Assembly (NCBI GenBank): GCA_025800365.1
Contig: JAOXRT010000263.1
Span: forward strand, 1-37,531
From: Cellvibrionaceae bacterium
Lineage (GTDB): Bacteria; Pseudomonadota; Gammaproteobacteria; Pseudomonadales; Cellvibrionaceae
Direction: 5' to 3'
Length of the DNA: 37,531 nucleotides
Of the stretch, positions 17,596 to 26,489 are shown in pieces. Below the pieces are notes generated by a model. That model had not been told where the DNA came from. It made no database searches and saw only the letters and a list, made by a program, of their open reading frames with translations. The translations under genes and the position numbers were made by a program. Each line of letters starts with the position of its first letter. Within the stretch, counting starts at the first letter, position 1.

Positions 17596-20500
17596 ATGGA
17601 AGAAAAAAGAGACTTAACAGCACTGGATTGGGTGCTCGGTGAAATTTCCGAGTCCCTAAATCAATCCCGGCAAGCACTGGAAGCCTATATGGGCGATGTG
17701 CAGGATGCTACCCAGCTGCGATTCTGTCTAACACATTTGCATCAGGTCTACGGCAGCTTGCAAATGGTTGAGCTTGAAGGCCCAACCATGTTGGCTCAAG
17801 AGATGGAGCTACTCACCCAAGAGATGCTTAATGGTGCTGTGGCGGCCGATAATACCGTTGCCAATACTTTAATGCGCGCCATTGTGCAGCTGCCGCTGTT
17901 TCTACAGCAAATTCAACGTGGCAAAGGTTTCCATTCTTCAGCGGTATTTCCCCTCGTTAACGAACTGCGTGCGGCACGTGGTGATTCGCTAATTATTGAT
18001 TCGGTTGGCTTTAAGCCTGATTTGTCCGCCTTGCAGTTACGTTTCGGTACGGCGCCTAAGCTACTAGCGGATCAAAATCATTTTCTAGCGGTAGCTAAAA
18101 AGCTACAGCAGATGTTTCAGTTTGCTGCGGCCAGTGTGCTGCGCGGCATGAATGTAAAAGATAATCGCGATTATCTAAATAAAATTTTTCTTCGCTTAAA
18201 GGCTATTAGCCAGGCGAGTCCACGATTACAGCAGTGGGATATTGCTAAAGCTTGGTTGGACAGCTTAAGCAATGAAGATCTTTCTTCAGGTTTGGCAGTG
18301 CGCGCATTGATGCGTCATTTGCATCGCGATATCAAACTGATTTCCCAAAAAGGTGTGCCGGCTTTAAATGTCGCACCTAACCAGGAGTTATTGCGCACCT
18401 TATTATTTTACGTCGCTTGTAGTACGGAATCATCCGATGCCATTCGCGCTGTGCGCGAACGCTATGCTCTTGATCAAGCCTTTGGTGGTAATGATCAAAC
18501 AGCTATTTCTAGCGTATCGGAGCCGCAGTTAGATACGATTCGTTCGGTGACCAAAGCACTGAAAGAAGAGCTGGATGAAATTAAACAAACCCTAGAAAAG
18601 TTTAATGAAGACAGCGGTGAAGCTCAGTCCCTAGAAGATATGTTGCCGGTATTCCAGCGTGTTGCCGATACCATGATGGTAATGGGCGTTAATGAGCTGC
18701 CAAAACAAGTTAATCAAATTGAAGAATCGCTGCGCTTAAAGCTGCGCGATGGTGACTTACACGACCAAGAGTTGATGAAGCTAGCGGAAGACATTCTGCA
18801 TGTTGAGCATCAGCTGGAAGCAATCGCAAGCTCTGGTCGATTGCAAGAAACCGTCGACAATAAAACGCTTGCTGCCTTAAGAATCGATGACGCCCAGCAG
18901 GCTGTAGTACAAGAATCTTACAGTCGCTTAGAAACCGTAAAGCAATCTATTGTTGAGTATATTGCTTCGCAGTGGGATGTCACCCACCTGCAAGAAACTC
19001 CGGCTTTATTAAAGGAAATTGCGGGTGGTCTAGCGATCATTCCATTGCAGCGTGCCGCCAATATTCTATATACGGCCGCACGATATATTGACGATAAGTT
19101 GCTGATAGGCGATGCCGGTGCGCCACAATGGGTAGAGTTAGATACTCTGGCAGATGCTATATCCAGCGTTGAATATTACTTGGAAAAACTGCGATCTGGT
19201 GTTGATAACACCGAAGATCAGTTGCTCGAAGTTGCCGAAGAGAGCTTGGCGAATTTGGGCTATGCCGTTGTTGATATTCAGTATGTCGAGCCAGAAAAAG
19301 AAACCCCTGCTGAAACTGAACATCAAGCTCAGCTTGATACGCCAGCCCTTGTCTCAGATGCTGTTGAAGAGGTCGTTGAAGATCTAAACGCGGCAAATGA
19401 AGAAATTGATCTAGCAGATACGGATACTTCCGCCTCCACCACATCCTCAGTACAGCAGGATGACGACGAGGATGAAGTTGATAGCGAAATTCGCGAGATC
19501 TTTATTGAAGAAGCGGCGGAAGTTATTGAATCTATCGATGATTACTTCCCGCGCTGGGCAATGGATTTCTCTGATCAAGATTCCTTGGGTGAGTTCCGGC
19601 GCGCATTCCATACCTTAAAGGGCAGTGGCCGATTAGTAAAAGCCTTCAGCATTGGTGAGTTGGCTTGGTCGGTAGAGAACATGCTTAATCGCATTATCGA
19701 TGGTGCGATTGAGCCAAACGAGCAACAAGTTAGTCTGATTAATCGTGTTCGCTCACATTTGCCGGGTCTGGTTGAAGCCTTTGCCGCAGAAACAGCGGTA
19801 GAAAACGAAGCGGAGTTGCAGCAGCTGCAAGAATGGGCAGCGGTGCTGGCCGATGGCGGCAGTGTTATTGGTTTGGATGACAAGCCAGAAGCTGAGGAAA
19901 ATGTTCGAGAAGAGCAGGCGGGCGAATTAGCAGTTGATGAAGGTGATGCAGCTGTTTCATCTGCAGATGCCGAACCACTGAGCCAGGAAGACGAAGAGCG
20001 CGAAGAGATATACCAGCTTTGGGATATTTTTGTTTCCGAAGCTGAAGGCCATTTGTATGAAGTGGGCCGCTTCAATGAGCGTATGCTGGCAGCTGCACCT
20101 TTATATGAGGCACCGAGTGATCCAATGCAGCGTGCCTTGCACACCTTGAAAGGTAGTGCCCATATGGCAGGTGTTACCGAGGTGGCCGAAATCGCAACGC
20201 CGCTGGAAGGTTTGGCCAAAGAAATGCGTAACTATCAGGTTGTTTTAAACCAAGATAGTTTGCAGTTATTTGTGGATGCCCGTGAATATATTCAAGCTGC
20301 TCTAGAACAAATTAAAGCGCGCCAAGAAATTCAAATTCCAGAAAAAGATATGTTCTTGGCTCGCGTTGCCGAACAGTACGAGCTTAATGTTGGTCACCTG
20401 ATTCACCAAGAACAGGATTCACCACTGGGCTCTGCAGATCCAAGTAAACTCACCGCCTTTATGGCCGGTGGAATGGATTTATTGCTTGATGCTGATCGCC

Positions 20501-23445
20501 TATTGGTGAGCTGGCGTGCGGGTGGCCCGGCCGCCGATGTGGCAACCATTAGTACCGAATTGCATGCCTTGCATGAAGCGGCTGAGCAGGCACGCTTACC
20601 ACAAGTGGCCCAATTAAGTGAGCAGCTGTTGGCGGTTTACAAGCATGTGCCAGCGGATGCTGAAACTTTTGATGCCGAAATTTTAGGGCATTTAGAGCAA
20701 GGCCATGAGTGTATTCTGGATATGCTCGATGCCGTGGCGGCAACCCAAGAGCTGCCGTTGCCAAGTGATGAACTGGTGGCCGCATTGGAAGCTGATGCGC
20801 AAGGCTTGGCTGTGCCTGAGGTAAGCGAGCCTATCGAAGGTGAGGCTGAAGCTGAAGTTGCTGAGCAGGAAGTGGTTGAGCCAGAAACCACCGAGCTAGA
20901 AGCAGCAGAAAAGGTTGGCGAAACGTCAAGCGAAGAGGCTGAAGAAAAAGCCGACAGCGAGCCCGAAAGCGACACTGAAGTCGAAGCCGTTGATGAAGGC
21001 ACTGAAGAAACTCCAGAAGTTCCAGAAACTACGGCAGCACCTGAAGTTAGCGAGCGCGAAACCAGTCAGTACATTAAAGGACTATTGGATGCGGCTGCCG
21101 CCAAGCCTGCTCAAGTAGTAGAAGAAGCAGAAACCGAAGACGAAGTCGATCCAGAAATTTTAGAAATCTTCTACGAAGAAGCCGAAGAGCAAATCGAGGA
21201 GATCGAAGAAGCGGTACACGATTGGGAAGAGGCGCCCAACGATCATCAGCATGCCGATGAGCTTAAGCGTATTTTGCACACCTTGAAAGGTGGTGCACGT
21301 TTGGCGGGCTTGTCGACGCTGGGTGATTTAGCGCACGACTTCGAAACTTATCTCATTAATAATTCAGAGCAAGCCAGTAAAGATTCCCAGTTCTTTATTC
21401 AGGTGCATGAGTATCAAGATCGCCTAATTAGCAAAATCAAATCTACCACTGATGATGCTGCTGCCGTAGAAGTTGTTGAAGAAGAGGCGGAAGAGCAAGC
21501 GCCTAAAGAAGTCGCTGTTGTTGAAGCCGAACAGGTGCAAGTGCAAAGCCAGGCGCCGGTACAAGGTGAGCAAAACAAGCTGCAAGTTCAACGCAGTGCG
21601 CCGCAAGAAGTTATAAAGATTCCAGCCGATCTTCTTGAAAGCCTAGTTAACCTCGCTGGTGAGACCTCGATCTCCCGTGGCCGAATGGAACAGCAGGTAT
21701 CTGATTGGGGTCAATCGCTTGATGAAATGAACTCCACCATTATGCGTTTGCAAGAACAGCTGCGCCGTTTGGATATCGAAACCGAAGCACAGATCTTGTT
21801 CCGTCAGGAGCAGCTTCAACAGCATGAAGATTTTGATCCGCTGGAAATGGATCGCTACTCACAGTTGCAGCAGCTATCGCGTTCATTGACCGAGTCGGCT
21901 TCTGACTTGTTGGATTTAAAACATACGCTATCTGATAAAGCGCGTGATGCCGAACAGCTACTACTGCAACAGTCGCGCATTAATACCGATTTGCAAGAAG
22001 GTTTGATGCGTTCGCGAATGGTACCTTTCTCTCGCATGGTGCCGCGCTTACGCCGTATTGTTCGTCAGGTATCAACCGAGCTAGGCAAGCAAGTTAACTT
22101 GCAGATGGAAAATATCGAAGGTGAAATGGATCGCTCGGTACTTGAGCGCATGGTTACACCTTTGGAGCACATGTTACGTAATGCGGTGGACCACGGTATT
22201 GAATCAGCCGAAGAACGTGCCGCTGAAAACAAAGCGCCGCATGGTCGCATCGTATTAAGCCTAACCCGTGAGGGTGGTGATGTTCTATTGCGCTTGGCGG
22301 ATGATGGTCGCGGTATTGATCTAGAGAAGGTTAAGGCCAAAGCTATTGAGCGCGGCATGATGGCCGCCGATGCCCAGCTAAGCGATCGCGACATTATGCA
22401 ATTTGTTGTGCAAGCGGGTTTCTCTACCGCCGAATCGGTGACTCAAATTTCGGGCCGCGGTGTTGGTCTTGATGTTGTAAGTAGTGAGATTAAACAACTT
22501 GGCGGTGCGGTTACTATTAACTCCCAGCAGGGCCAAGGTACCGAGTTCTTAATTCGCCTACCGTTTACGGTATCGGTAAACCGCGCCTTGATGGTTCAGA
22601 TTGGCGACGACTCCTACGCCTTACCATTGAATACCATCGAAGGTATTGTGCGCGTTAGCCCGTTCGAGCTAGAGCATTATTATCAAGATCCGCAAGCACG
22701 TTTTGAATACGCTGATGAGAACTATAAAGTTCGTTATCTTGGCGAAATGCTTGGCACTGGCGCCAAGCCAAAACTGGAAGATCAGATTCTTCCGCTGCCG
22801 GTCGTACTCGTAAGAACCACCGAACATGTGGTTGCGATTCAAGTAGATTCCCTAATGGGTAGCCGCGAGATCGTGGTAAAAAGTCTTGGACCGCAGTTTG
22901 CGGGTGTACAGGGCTTGTCAGGTGCCACGGTTATGGGTGATGGTAGCGTGGTTGTTATTATCGATCCTGTGGCCTTGATTCGTCGCCAAGCGGCTATGAG
23001 TTATCAGCCGCAGTTGCTCAGTGAAGAGCCTGCTTTACCAAGTGGTGAAGGCGATGAAATTACCGTAATGGTGGTGGATGATTCGGTAACGGTACGTAAG
23101 GTAACTGGCCGCTTCCTAGAGCGTCAGGGTTATCGCGTGATTACCGCTAAAGATGGTATGGAAGCGCTGAAAGTTTTGCAGGACGAAATCCCGGCAATCA
23201 TGCTGCTGGATATCGAAATGCCTCGTATGGATGGCTTTGAAGTTGCCAAGAACGTACGCGGTAGTCGTCGCTTGCAAGACTTGCCTATTATTATGATTAC
23301 TTCTCGAACAGGTGATAAGCACCGCGAGCGCGCCATGGAGCTTGGTGTGAATAAATATATGGGTAAGCCGTATCAAGAAGAGGCTCTGCTAGAAAATATT
23401 AATGAGCTGATTGGTATAGTTCCGCGAGCGCTTGAGCAAGCCTAA
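17596..23445 (+). CDS. chpA: Hybrid chemotaxis kinase ChpA/PilL (multi-HPt CheA with receiver)
   Basis: About 1949 residues from the ATG at 17596, which has GGGGAAAC ten bases upstream; an in-frame TTG at 17578 is directly after the pilK stop. Order: a FimL-like N-terminal region (~1-540) with a degenerate HPt block LHQVYGSLQMVELEG; three HPt domains with histidines H672 (FHTLKGSGRL), H849 (LHTLKGSAHM) and H1228 (LHTLKGGARL), separated by acidic Glu/Ala-rich linkers; a CheA dimerisation helix pair; a kinase core with N box RNAVDHGIES (N1529), G1 box ADDGRGID (D1569), G2 GRGVGLDVV; a CheW domain; and a C-terminal receiver with D1828/D1829 and phosphoacceptor D1872 (LLDIEMPRMDG). P. aeruginosa ChpA is longer (about 2470) with more phosphotransfer domains. 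It phosphorylates PilG and PilH. Confidence 0.96.
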   Translation: MEEKRDLTALDWVLGEISESLNQSRQALEAYMGDVQDATQLRFCLTHLHQVYGSLQMVELEGPTMLAQEMELLTQEMLNGAVAADNTVANTLMRAIVQLPLFLQQIQRGKGFHSSAVFPLVNELRAARGDSLIIDSVGFKPDLSALQLRFGTAPKLLADQNHFLAVAKKLQQMFQFAAASVLRGMNVKDNRDYLNKIFLRLKAISQASPRLQQWDIAKAWLDSLSNEDLSSGLAVRALMRHLHRDIKLISQKGVPALNVAPNQELLRTLLFYVACSTESSDAIRAVRERYALDQAFGGNDQTAISSVSEPQLDTIRSVTKALKEELDEIKQTLEKFNEDSGEAQSLEDMLPVFQRVADTMMVMGVNELPKQVNQIEESLRLKLRDGDLHDQELMKLAEDILHVEHQLEAIASSGRLQETVDNKTLAALRIDDAQQAVVQESYSRLETVKQSIVEYIASQWDVTHLQETPALLKEIAGGLAIIPLQRAANILYTAARYIDDKLLIGDAGAPQWVELDTLADAISSVEYYLEKLRSGVDNTEDQLLEVAEESLANLGYAVVDIQYVEPEKETPAETEHQAQLDTPALVSDAVEEVVEDLNAANEEIDLADTDTSASTTSSVQQDDDEDEVDSEIREIFIEEAAEVIESIDDYFPRWAMDFSDQDSLGEFRRAFHTLKGSGRLVKAFSIGELAWSVENMLNRIIDGAIEPNEQQVSLINRVRSHLPGLVEAFAAETAVENEAELQQLQEWAAVLADGGSVIGLDDKPEAEENVREEQAGELAVDEGDAAVSSADAEPLSQEDEEREEIYQLWDIFVSEAEGHLYEVGRFNERMLAAAPLYEAPSDPMQRALHTLKGSAHMAGVTEVAEIATPLEGLAKEMRNYQVVLNQDSLQLFVDAREYIQAALEQIKARQEIQIPEKDMFLARVAEQYELNVGHLIHQEQDSPLGSADPSKLTAFMAGGMDLLLDADRLLVSWRAGGPAADVATISTELHALHEAAEQARLPQVAQLSEQLLAVYKHVPADAETFDAEILGHLEQGHECILDMLDAVAATQELPLPSDELVAALEADAQGLAVPEVSEPIEGEAEAEVAEQEVVEPETTELEAAEKVGETSSEEAEEKADSEPESDTEVEAVDEGTEETPEVPETTAAPEVSERETSQYIKGLLDAAAAKPAQVVEEAETEDEVDPEILEIFYEEAEEQIEEIEEAVHDWEEAPNDHQHADELKRILHTLKGGARLAGLSTLGDLAHDFETYLINNSEQASKDSQFFIQVHEYQDRLISKIKSTTDDAAAVEVVEEEAEEQAPKEVAVVEAEQVQVQSQAPVQGEQNKLQVQRSAPQEVIKIPADLLESLVNLAGETSISRGRMEQQVSDWGQSLDEMNSTIMRLQEQLRRLDIETEAQILFRQEQLQQHEDFDPLEMDRYSQLQQLSRSLTESASDLLDLKHTLSDKARDAEQLLLQQSRINTDLQEGLMRSRMVPFSRMVPRLRRIVRQVSTELGKQVNLQMENIEGEMDRSVLERMVTPLEHMLRNAVDHGIESAEERAAENKAPHGRIVLSLTREGGDVLLRLADDGRGIDLEKVKAKAIERGMMAADAQLSDRDIMQFVVQAGFSTAESVTQISGRGVGLDVVSSEIKQLGGAVTINSQQGQGTEFLIRLPFTVSVNRALMVQIGDDSYALPLNTIEGIVRVSPFELEHYYQDPQARFEYADENYKVRYLGEMLGTGAKPKLEDQILPLPVVLVRTTEHVVAIQVDSLMGSREIVVKSLGPQFAGVQGLSGATVMGDGSVVVIIDPVALIRRQAAMSYQPQLLSEEPALPSGEGDEITVMVVDDSVTVRKVTGRFLERQGYRVITAKDGMEALKVLQDEIPAIMLLDIEMPRMDGFEVAKNVRGSRRLQDLPIIMITSRTGDKHRERAMELGVNKYMGKPYQEEALLENINELIGIVPRALEQA

Positions 23446-23447
23446 CG

Positions 23448-24467
23448 ATGAAGCGAAATTTGCAAGGCTTAAAGCTGGGTGTTATTGCTAATGATGATGC
23501 CAGCCTAGAGGGCTTTAAAGATTTGCTGGCCGGTTTAGGTTGCAAGTCTATTTTTGCAGATACCTTGTCGAATATAGATTGGCAAGGTGAAATCAATCAG
23601 CAGCAAGCCGATGCCTGGATTGTTTGCGTAAAAGATCACGACGATGATGCTTTGGCCGATTGGTTGGCCGAGCAAAATTGTGCCCTGATGTTGGCCGATG
23701 AAGATATCCCCCAAAAAGATTCAGCGAGCTTCGGTGAGTGGCGTCAGCGTTGGATGCAAAAGCTGCATAAGCTTCGCCAAGGCGAAACCCAAGTAGCCCG
23801 TTGGCCAAAGCAGCTTTGGATTCTTGGGGCTTCAACCGGCGGCCCCGAAGCGGTAAGCGAATTTCTTGCCGCACTGCCCGATGATCTGGATGCAGGCTTC
23901 ATTTATATACAGCACAGCAGTGTGGCAGGCGTTCCCCTGATTCGTCAGGTGGTCGAAAAACACAGCCCTTACCCAGTAGAAATTGCTGAAGCCGGTCAGG
24001 CGGTTGCCGCTGGCAAGGTGCTGATGTTGGGCGCTAAAAAGCGCCTGCTGTTAAACTCTCAAGGCATGTTAGAAGCCGATGGGCGCGCATGGGCCAGCGA
24101 TTTTTCACCGAGTATCGATCAGTTTGTTTACTCGGCCGCGACCAAAGTGGCTGCCATAAATAGCTGTCAGCTGGGTGTGATTATATTTAGTGGTATGGCT
24201 GGCGATGGTGCCGAGGCCTGTCGTTTTGCGCAGCAGCGCGGTGCGCAAATTTGGGTTCAGAGCCCTGAGTCCAGCATTAGCCCCTATATGCCAATAGCGG
24301 CTGCGGAAATCGCTGAGATCGAATTTAGTGGCAGCCCTAAGCAGTTAGCGAAAAAGATTAGTCAGCAGCTCAGTGATGCACAAGTAGAAGTGCAAGCCGC
24401 CGAACAGGTAGAGAACCAAGCAGGCGAGCAAATACCAGCAGCAGAATTAGATAAGGTCGCCAGTTAA
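23448..24467 (+). CDS. chpB: CheB-type methylesterase ChpB
   Basis: A 339-residue protein with a CheB catalytic domain at about 120-310: LWILGASTGGPEAVSEFL (nucleophile Ser), IYIQHSSVAGVPLIRQ (His) and VIIFSGMAGDGAEACRF (Asp). The N-terminal ~110 residues look like a receiver-derived fold (LKLGVIANDDASLEGFKDLLAGLG) but lack a recognisable phosphoacceptor context, as in ChpB. The C-terminal tail is Glu/Ala/Gln-rich. It should demethylate PilJ, opposing PilK. It starts two bases after the chpA stop. Confidence 0.92.
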   Translation: MKRNLQGLKLGVIANDDASLEGFKDLLAGLGCKSIFADTLSNIDWQGEINQQQADAWIVCVKDHDDDALADWLAEQNCALMLADEDIPQKDSASFGEWRQRWMQKLHKLRQGETQVARWPKQLWILGASTGGPEAVSEFLAALPDDLDAGFIYIQHSSVAGVPLIRQVVEKHSPYPVEIAEAGQAVAAGKVLMLGAKKRLLLNSQGMLEADGRAWASDFSPSIDQFVYSAATKVAAINSCQLGVIIFSGMAGDGAEACRFAQQRGAQIWVQSPESSISPYMPIAAAEIAEIEFSGSPKQLAKKISQQLSDAQVEVQAAEQVENQAGEQIPAAELDKVAS

Positions 24468-24484
24468 GGTCTGGAGTAATTTTT

Positions 24485-24955
24485 ATGGAACAACTTGCCC
24501 AAGAACGCCCCACAGAAGTCCCCAGTCTTGCGGTGCCGGTGGCTGGCTTTACATTATTATTACCAACCATTTCAGTAGCTGAAATGGTACCGTATCGAAA
24601 ATCTCGTTTTATCCCGGCAGAGCAAGAAAGCGTAGGTTTTATTGGGCGCTATGAATGGCGAGACCAACAAGTGCCTCTACTGTCTTTTGAAGAGTTAAAT
24701 GGCTTGCCGCGCGGCGAGGTTTCTGGCTATAACCAGGTGGCGATCATCAATGCTACGGGCTTAAGTTCCGAGTTGGCCTATGTGGCCGTGATTGCCCAGG
24801 GTATTCCCCATGTAGCACGAGTAACACCTGAAGCGATTCAAGAATTGCCCGATGCTCCTGATTTTCCCTATGTGAAAATGACCGTTATCGTTGATGGCCA
24901 AGAAGCGGCCATTCCTGATGTGCCCGCCTTAGAGGCGATGGCTGCTGAGCTTTAG
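24485..24955 (+). CDS. chpC: CheW-like protein ChpC
   Basis: A 156-residue single CheW domain (SLAVPVAGFTLLLPTISVAEMVPYR, then GFIGRYEWRDQQVPLLSFEELNG), the second adaptor of the system. In Pseudomonas ChpC may connect additional receptors to ChpA. GGAG lies eight bases before the ATG. It is the last gene of the operon, followed by an intrinsic terminator; chpD and chpE do not follow here. Confidence 0.9.
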   Translation: MEQLAQERPTEVPSLAVPVAGFTLLLPTISVAEMVPYRKSRFIPAEQESVGFIGRYEWRDQQVPLLSFEELNGLPRGEVSGYNQVAIINATGLSSELAYVAVIAQGIPHVARVTPEAIQELPDAPDFPYVKMTVIVDGQEAAIPDVPALEAMAAEL

Positions 24956-24989
24956 ATACCGGTAATAAGCACCGAACTAAATTCTCTTT

Positions 24990-25011
24990 AAGCCTGCTAG
25001 GCGGGCTTTTT
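24990..25011 (+). terminator. Rho-independent terminator after chpC
   Basis: AAGCCTGC-TAG-GCGGGCTT forms an eight-base stem (one T-G wobble) with a three-base loop, followed immediately by TTTTT (25007-25011 region). It ends the Pil-Chp operon 35 bases after the chpC stop. On the minus strand it abuts the rsmE stop codon, and the same stem followed by TAAAGAG is weaker there. Confidence 0.85.
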
Positions 25012-25735
25012 ATAAATCACCCCAGTGATATTGCAGCAAGCTTAATGCCGCTAATGGGGCGGTTTCTGTACGCATAACCCTTGGCCCAAGGGTAAGCGTT
25101 TCAAATTCTACGGCCTTGGCGGCCTCAATTTCCGATTCGCTCAAGCCACCTTCGGGGCCAATTAGTAAGCAAGCGCGTTCAATCGAACGGCTCGGGTCTA
25201 AACCTTTGCTGTCGCGATGGTGCAATACCCATTTTTGCCCCGCAGGTGCATCTTCCAAGAAGGTGTTTATGTTAATGGCATTGTTCAAGCGGGGTAGCTG
25301 ATTACGTTGGCATTGCTCGCAAGCGCTGATCAGAATTTGCTGCCAGTGCTGCTGTTTTTTCTCTAATCGTGGACCGTTTAGCTTAACTTCGGTGCGCTCG
25401 GTGAATAGCGGGCTAATTTCTGTCACACCCAGTTCACATGCCTTCTGTAAAACCCAGTCCATGCGGTCGCCACGGGAAACTCCAATCGCTAAATGGCTGT
25501 GTAATGGGGATTCCCGATCGACCTTGTTATGGTCGGTAATCGTTACTTGAGTGACTTTTTTGCCGACCTCATGAATAATAGCTGAGTATTCACCCCCTAG
25601 ACCGTTGAATAGGGTTAGTTCACGGCCTGCAGCCATGCGTAAGACTTTGCTGACATGACGTGAAGCAGCCTCTTCTAGGCTGATGGTCTGACCGCTTGAT
25701 AATGTTTGTGGGGTGTAGATTCTCGGAATGCGCAT
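25010..25735 (-). CDS. rsmE: 16S rRNA m3U1498 methyltransferase RsmE
   Basis: A SPOUT-class SAM methyltransferase of about 241 residues that modifies U1498 of 16S rRNA. Family blocks: MRIPRIYTPQ at the start, HVSKVLRMAAGRELTLFNGLG, the LAIGVSRGDRMDWVLQKACELGVTEISPLFTERTEVK stretch, and the knot segment ACLLIGPEGGLSESEIEAA with LGPRVMRTETAPLAALSLLQ. The ATG at 25735 gives the family's length; the open frame extends to 25792 but the extra 19 residues are atypical. It converges on the Pil-Chp operon. Confidence 0.95.
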   Translation of the reverse strand: MRIPRIYTPQTLSSGQTISLEEAASRHVSKVLRMAAGRELTLFNGLGGEYSAIIHEVGKKVTQVTITDHNKVDRESPLHSHLAIGVSRGDRMDWVLQKACELGVTEISPLFTERTEVKLNGPRLEKKQQHWQQILISACEQCQRNQLPRLNNAININTFLEDAPAGQKWVLHHRDSKGLDPSRSIERACLLIGPEGGLSESEIEAAKAVEFETLTLGPRVMRTETAPLAALSLLQYHWGDL

Positions 25736-25823
25736 GGCGAAGCCGCTAGAGAGTAAGTGAATGTTAGCGACTAAGCGCCAGTGGCTGCTCATAATAACAG
25801 AATTGAGCAGTCAAACCTAAGAT

Positions 25824-26477
25824 ATGGATGTAGTGATGAAAGCCACCTTATTGATCGTAGAAGATTGTGAAGCCACCCGTGAGCGATTAGAAACCGCCAT
25901 TATCGAAGGTGGTGAATTTCGCTTGGTGGGCTCGGTGGGCACCTTTAAAGCCGCCGCTGCCATGCTGGAAAACTCATCCCCAGATATCTTACTCACCGAT
26001 CTAGATCTACCCGACGGCAATGGTATTGATCTGATTAAGATGCTGCGCCAAAGCAAGGTTAGCACCCAGCTGGCAATCGTGATTACGATCTTTGGTGATG
26101 AAGCTCATGTGATCAATGCATTGCGTGCAGGTGCATCGGGTTATCTACTGAAGGATGATGAATTCTTCGAGATCAATAAAGCCATTAAACAAATGCAAGA
26201 GGGCGGCGCCCCTATCAGTCCAGGCGTAGCGCGCTTCTTATTGCAGGAATTTAAACCGGCACCTGCGCATGAAGAAGATAGCCACAATACCTTAAGCGAG
26301 CGCGAGCACGAGATCTTGTTGTTGGTCAGTAAAGGCTATACTTCTAAAGAGATCGGCAATATGCTGAATGTATCCTTTCATACGGTAAATGCCCACGTTA
26401 AGAATATTTATAAAAAGCTAGCGGTTACCAACCGCACTGGGGCCATCTATGAAGCCACCAAGAAAGGCATTATTTAA
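25824..26477 (+). CDS. NarL/LuxR-family response regulator
   Basis: A 217-residue regulator: receiver domain (LLIVEDCE acidic pocket, phosphoacceptor D59 in ILLTDLDLPDGNG, K in YLLKDDEF) and a C-terminal LuxR-type helix-turn-helix (LSEREHEILLLVSKGYTSKEIGNMLNVSFHTVNAHVKNIYKKL). A second ATG at 25836 (MKATLLIVED) is a possible start. It lies 12 bases before the TonB-dependent receptor gene and in the same operon as a NarX-type kinase, its likely partner. Probable targets include its own operon; no operator was identified. Confidence 0.93.
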   Translation: MDVVMKATLLIVEDCEATRERLETAIIEGGEFRLVGSVGTFKAAAAMLENSSPDILLTDLDLPDGNGIDLIKMLRQSKVSTQLAIVITIFGDEAHVINALRAGASGYLLKDDEFFEINKAIKQMQEGGAPISPGVARFLLQEFKPAPAHEEDSHNTLSEREHEILLLVSKGYTSKEIGNMLNVSFHTVNAHVKNIYKKLAVTNRTGAIYEATKKGII

Positions 26478-26489
26478 GAGCCTAACACT

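Noticed and set aside
19575-20219. 214-residue open frame on the minus strand inside chpA, Ser/Ala-rich
   Set aside because: It is antisense to the HPt region of chpA; its Ser/Ala bias mirrors Glu/Ala-rich linker codons on the coding strand, and no motif or ribosome binding site supports it.
20637-21002. 121-residue Ser-rich minus-strand frame
   Set aside because: It is the complement of the acidic ChpA linker; the Ser bias is explained by GAA/GCT codons read backwards.
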